From a virus: a DNA stretch of 22,605 nucleotides. Under the pieces are notes generated by a model. The model worked only from the letters and a program-made list of their open reading frames with translations. It made no database searches and was not told the origin of the DNA. The stretch covers positions 1 through 22,605 of the IMG/VR virus record IMGVR_UViG_3300027832_000115; one strand, given 5' to 3'. Made by a program: the position numbers and the translations under genes. Of the stretch, positions 22,376 to 22,605 are shown piece after piece (position 1 is the stretch's first letter; each line of letters begins with the position of its first letter).

Positions 22376-22605
22376 ATGAATACTTCCAATGTTGTTACGC
22401 CCGCTACTCTGCTGTCTCGTGATATTGCAGTGGCGAAGTTGTTAATAAACGCGGTGAATGCAGAAGTTTCCGCGTTTAACTTCACCCGTATGGCGGCGCT
22501 GTTATGCGCTAAAAAGCACGTTATTCCGACCGGAATAACGATTGCGCAACACAGCGAGCAAATAATGCTCGTCTACGGAAAAGACTTATCCAGCGCAAAT
22601 GTGAA
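22376..22605 (+). CDS. Unknown protein, cut by right edge (76 aa visible)
   Basis: ATG 22376 (MNTSNVVTPATLLSRDIAV) follows the same AGGAAAAAGATT ribosome site as the 170-aa gene. The visible part is helical ('DIAVAKLLINAVNAEVSAFNF', 'RMAALLCAKKHVI') with no motif I recognise. The second copy of the palindrome is inside its coding sequence at 22519-22540. The same frame is open upstream to ATG 22145 with no stop, so an N-terminally longer product cannot be excluded, though the promoter and leader evidence favours 22376. Confidence 0.65.
   Translation, partial: MNTSNVVTPATLLSRDIAVAKLLINAVNAEVSAFNFTRMAALLCAKKHVIPTGITIAQHSEQIMLVYGKDLSSANV
22519..22540 (+). promoter_or_regulatory. Palindromic operator candidate inside the right-edge gene
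   Basis: A perfect 10+10 inverted repeat with centre AC; its 18-bp core TTATTCCGACCGGAATAA is the exact reverse complement of the upstream operator core. Centre-to-centre distance to the first is 266 bp. Confidence 0.7.

Noticed and set aside
1-22605. tRNA, rRNA, insertion sequence, integrase or attachment site
   Set aside because: No cloverleaf, transposase, recombinase or flanking att-like repeat was seen on reading both strands by eye; a covariance-model scan would be decisive for tRNAs.

Overview
The window looks like part of a tailed-bacteriophage (or prophage) genome, most likely podovirus-like and from a Gammaproteobacteria-type host. Evidence: a terminase–portal–scaffold–major capsid morphogenesis module, an adaptor and a large nozzle-like protein, long modular tail fibres, a lysis cassette, and no tape-measure, tail-tube or sheath gene. 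Host range is inferred only from consensus sigma70 promoters, GGAG-type ribosome binding sites and the protein families; no species can be named. No integrase, repressor or replication gene is visible, so lifestyle is undetermined.

Layout. A long leftward (minus-strand) late block fills 1-20628. In transcription order it holds: small terminase, large terminase, portal, an 82-aa protein behind its own strong promoter, scaffold, major capsid protein, two terminator-like hairpins, a 124-aa Ala/Lys-rich protein, a 208-aa connector-like protein, a 233-aa adaptor-like protein, three fibre genes (451, 745 and 648 aa), two small proteins, a lysis-type cluster (membrane/coiled-coil protein, lysozyme-like enzyme, phospholipase A2-like HD protein, small lipoprotein), an 823-aa nozzle-like protein, and a J-like (DUF1983-type) fibre that runs off the left edge. 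Genes are tightly packed with ATGA, TAATG or TGATG junctions, so much of translation is probably coupled.

Between the late block and the rightward genes (20629-21093) lies a regulatory region: four tandem 32-bp iteron-like repeats, an extreme G-tract, and the first copy of a leader cassette. The rightward (plus-strand) genes are a 170-aa unknown, a translationally coupled 136-aa member of a small 'LNLTQH' family, two consecutive terminators, then a second copy of the same leader cassette driving an unknown gene cut by the right edge.

The most notable signals are: (i) the duplicated leader cassette, in which one copy has a consensus sigma70 promoter (17-bp spacer) and the other has lost 11 bp of spacer; (ii) an 18-bp palindromic operator present twice around the second promoter, once upstream and once inside the gene; (iii) the iteron array; (iv) a predicted seven-bladed propeller made of seven 46-aa repeats in a tail fibre, next to a paralogous fibre that carries jelly-roll modules instead while sharing the same C-terminal domain; (v) a promoter placed so that the 82-aa gene would be leaderless; (vi) a PLA2-like gene inside the lysis cluster.
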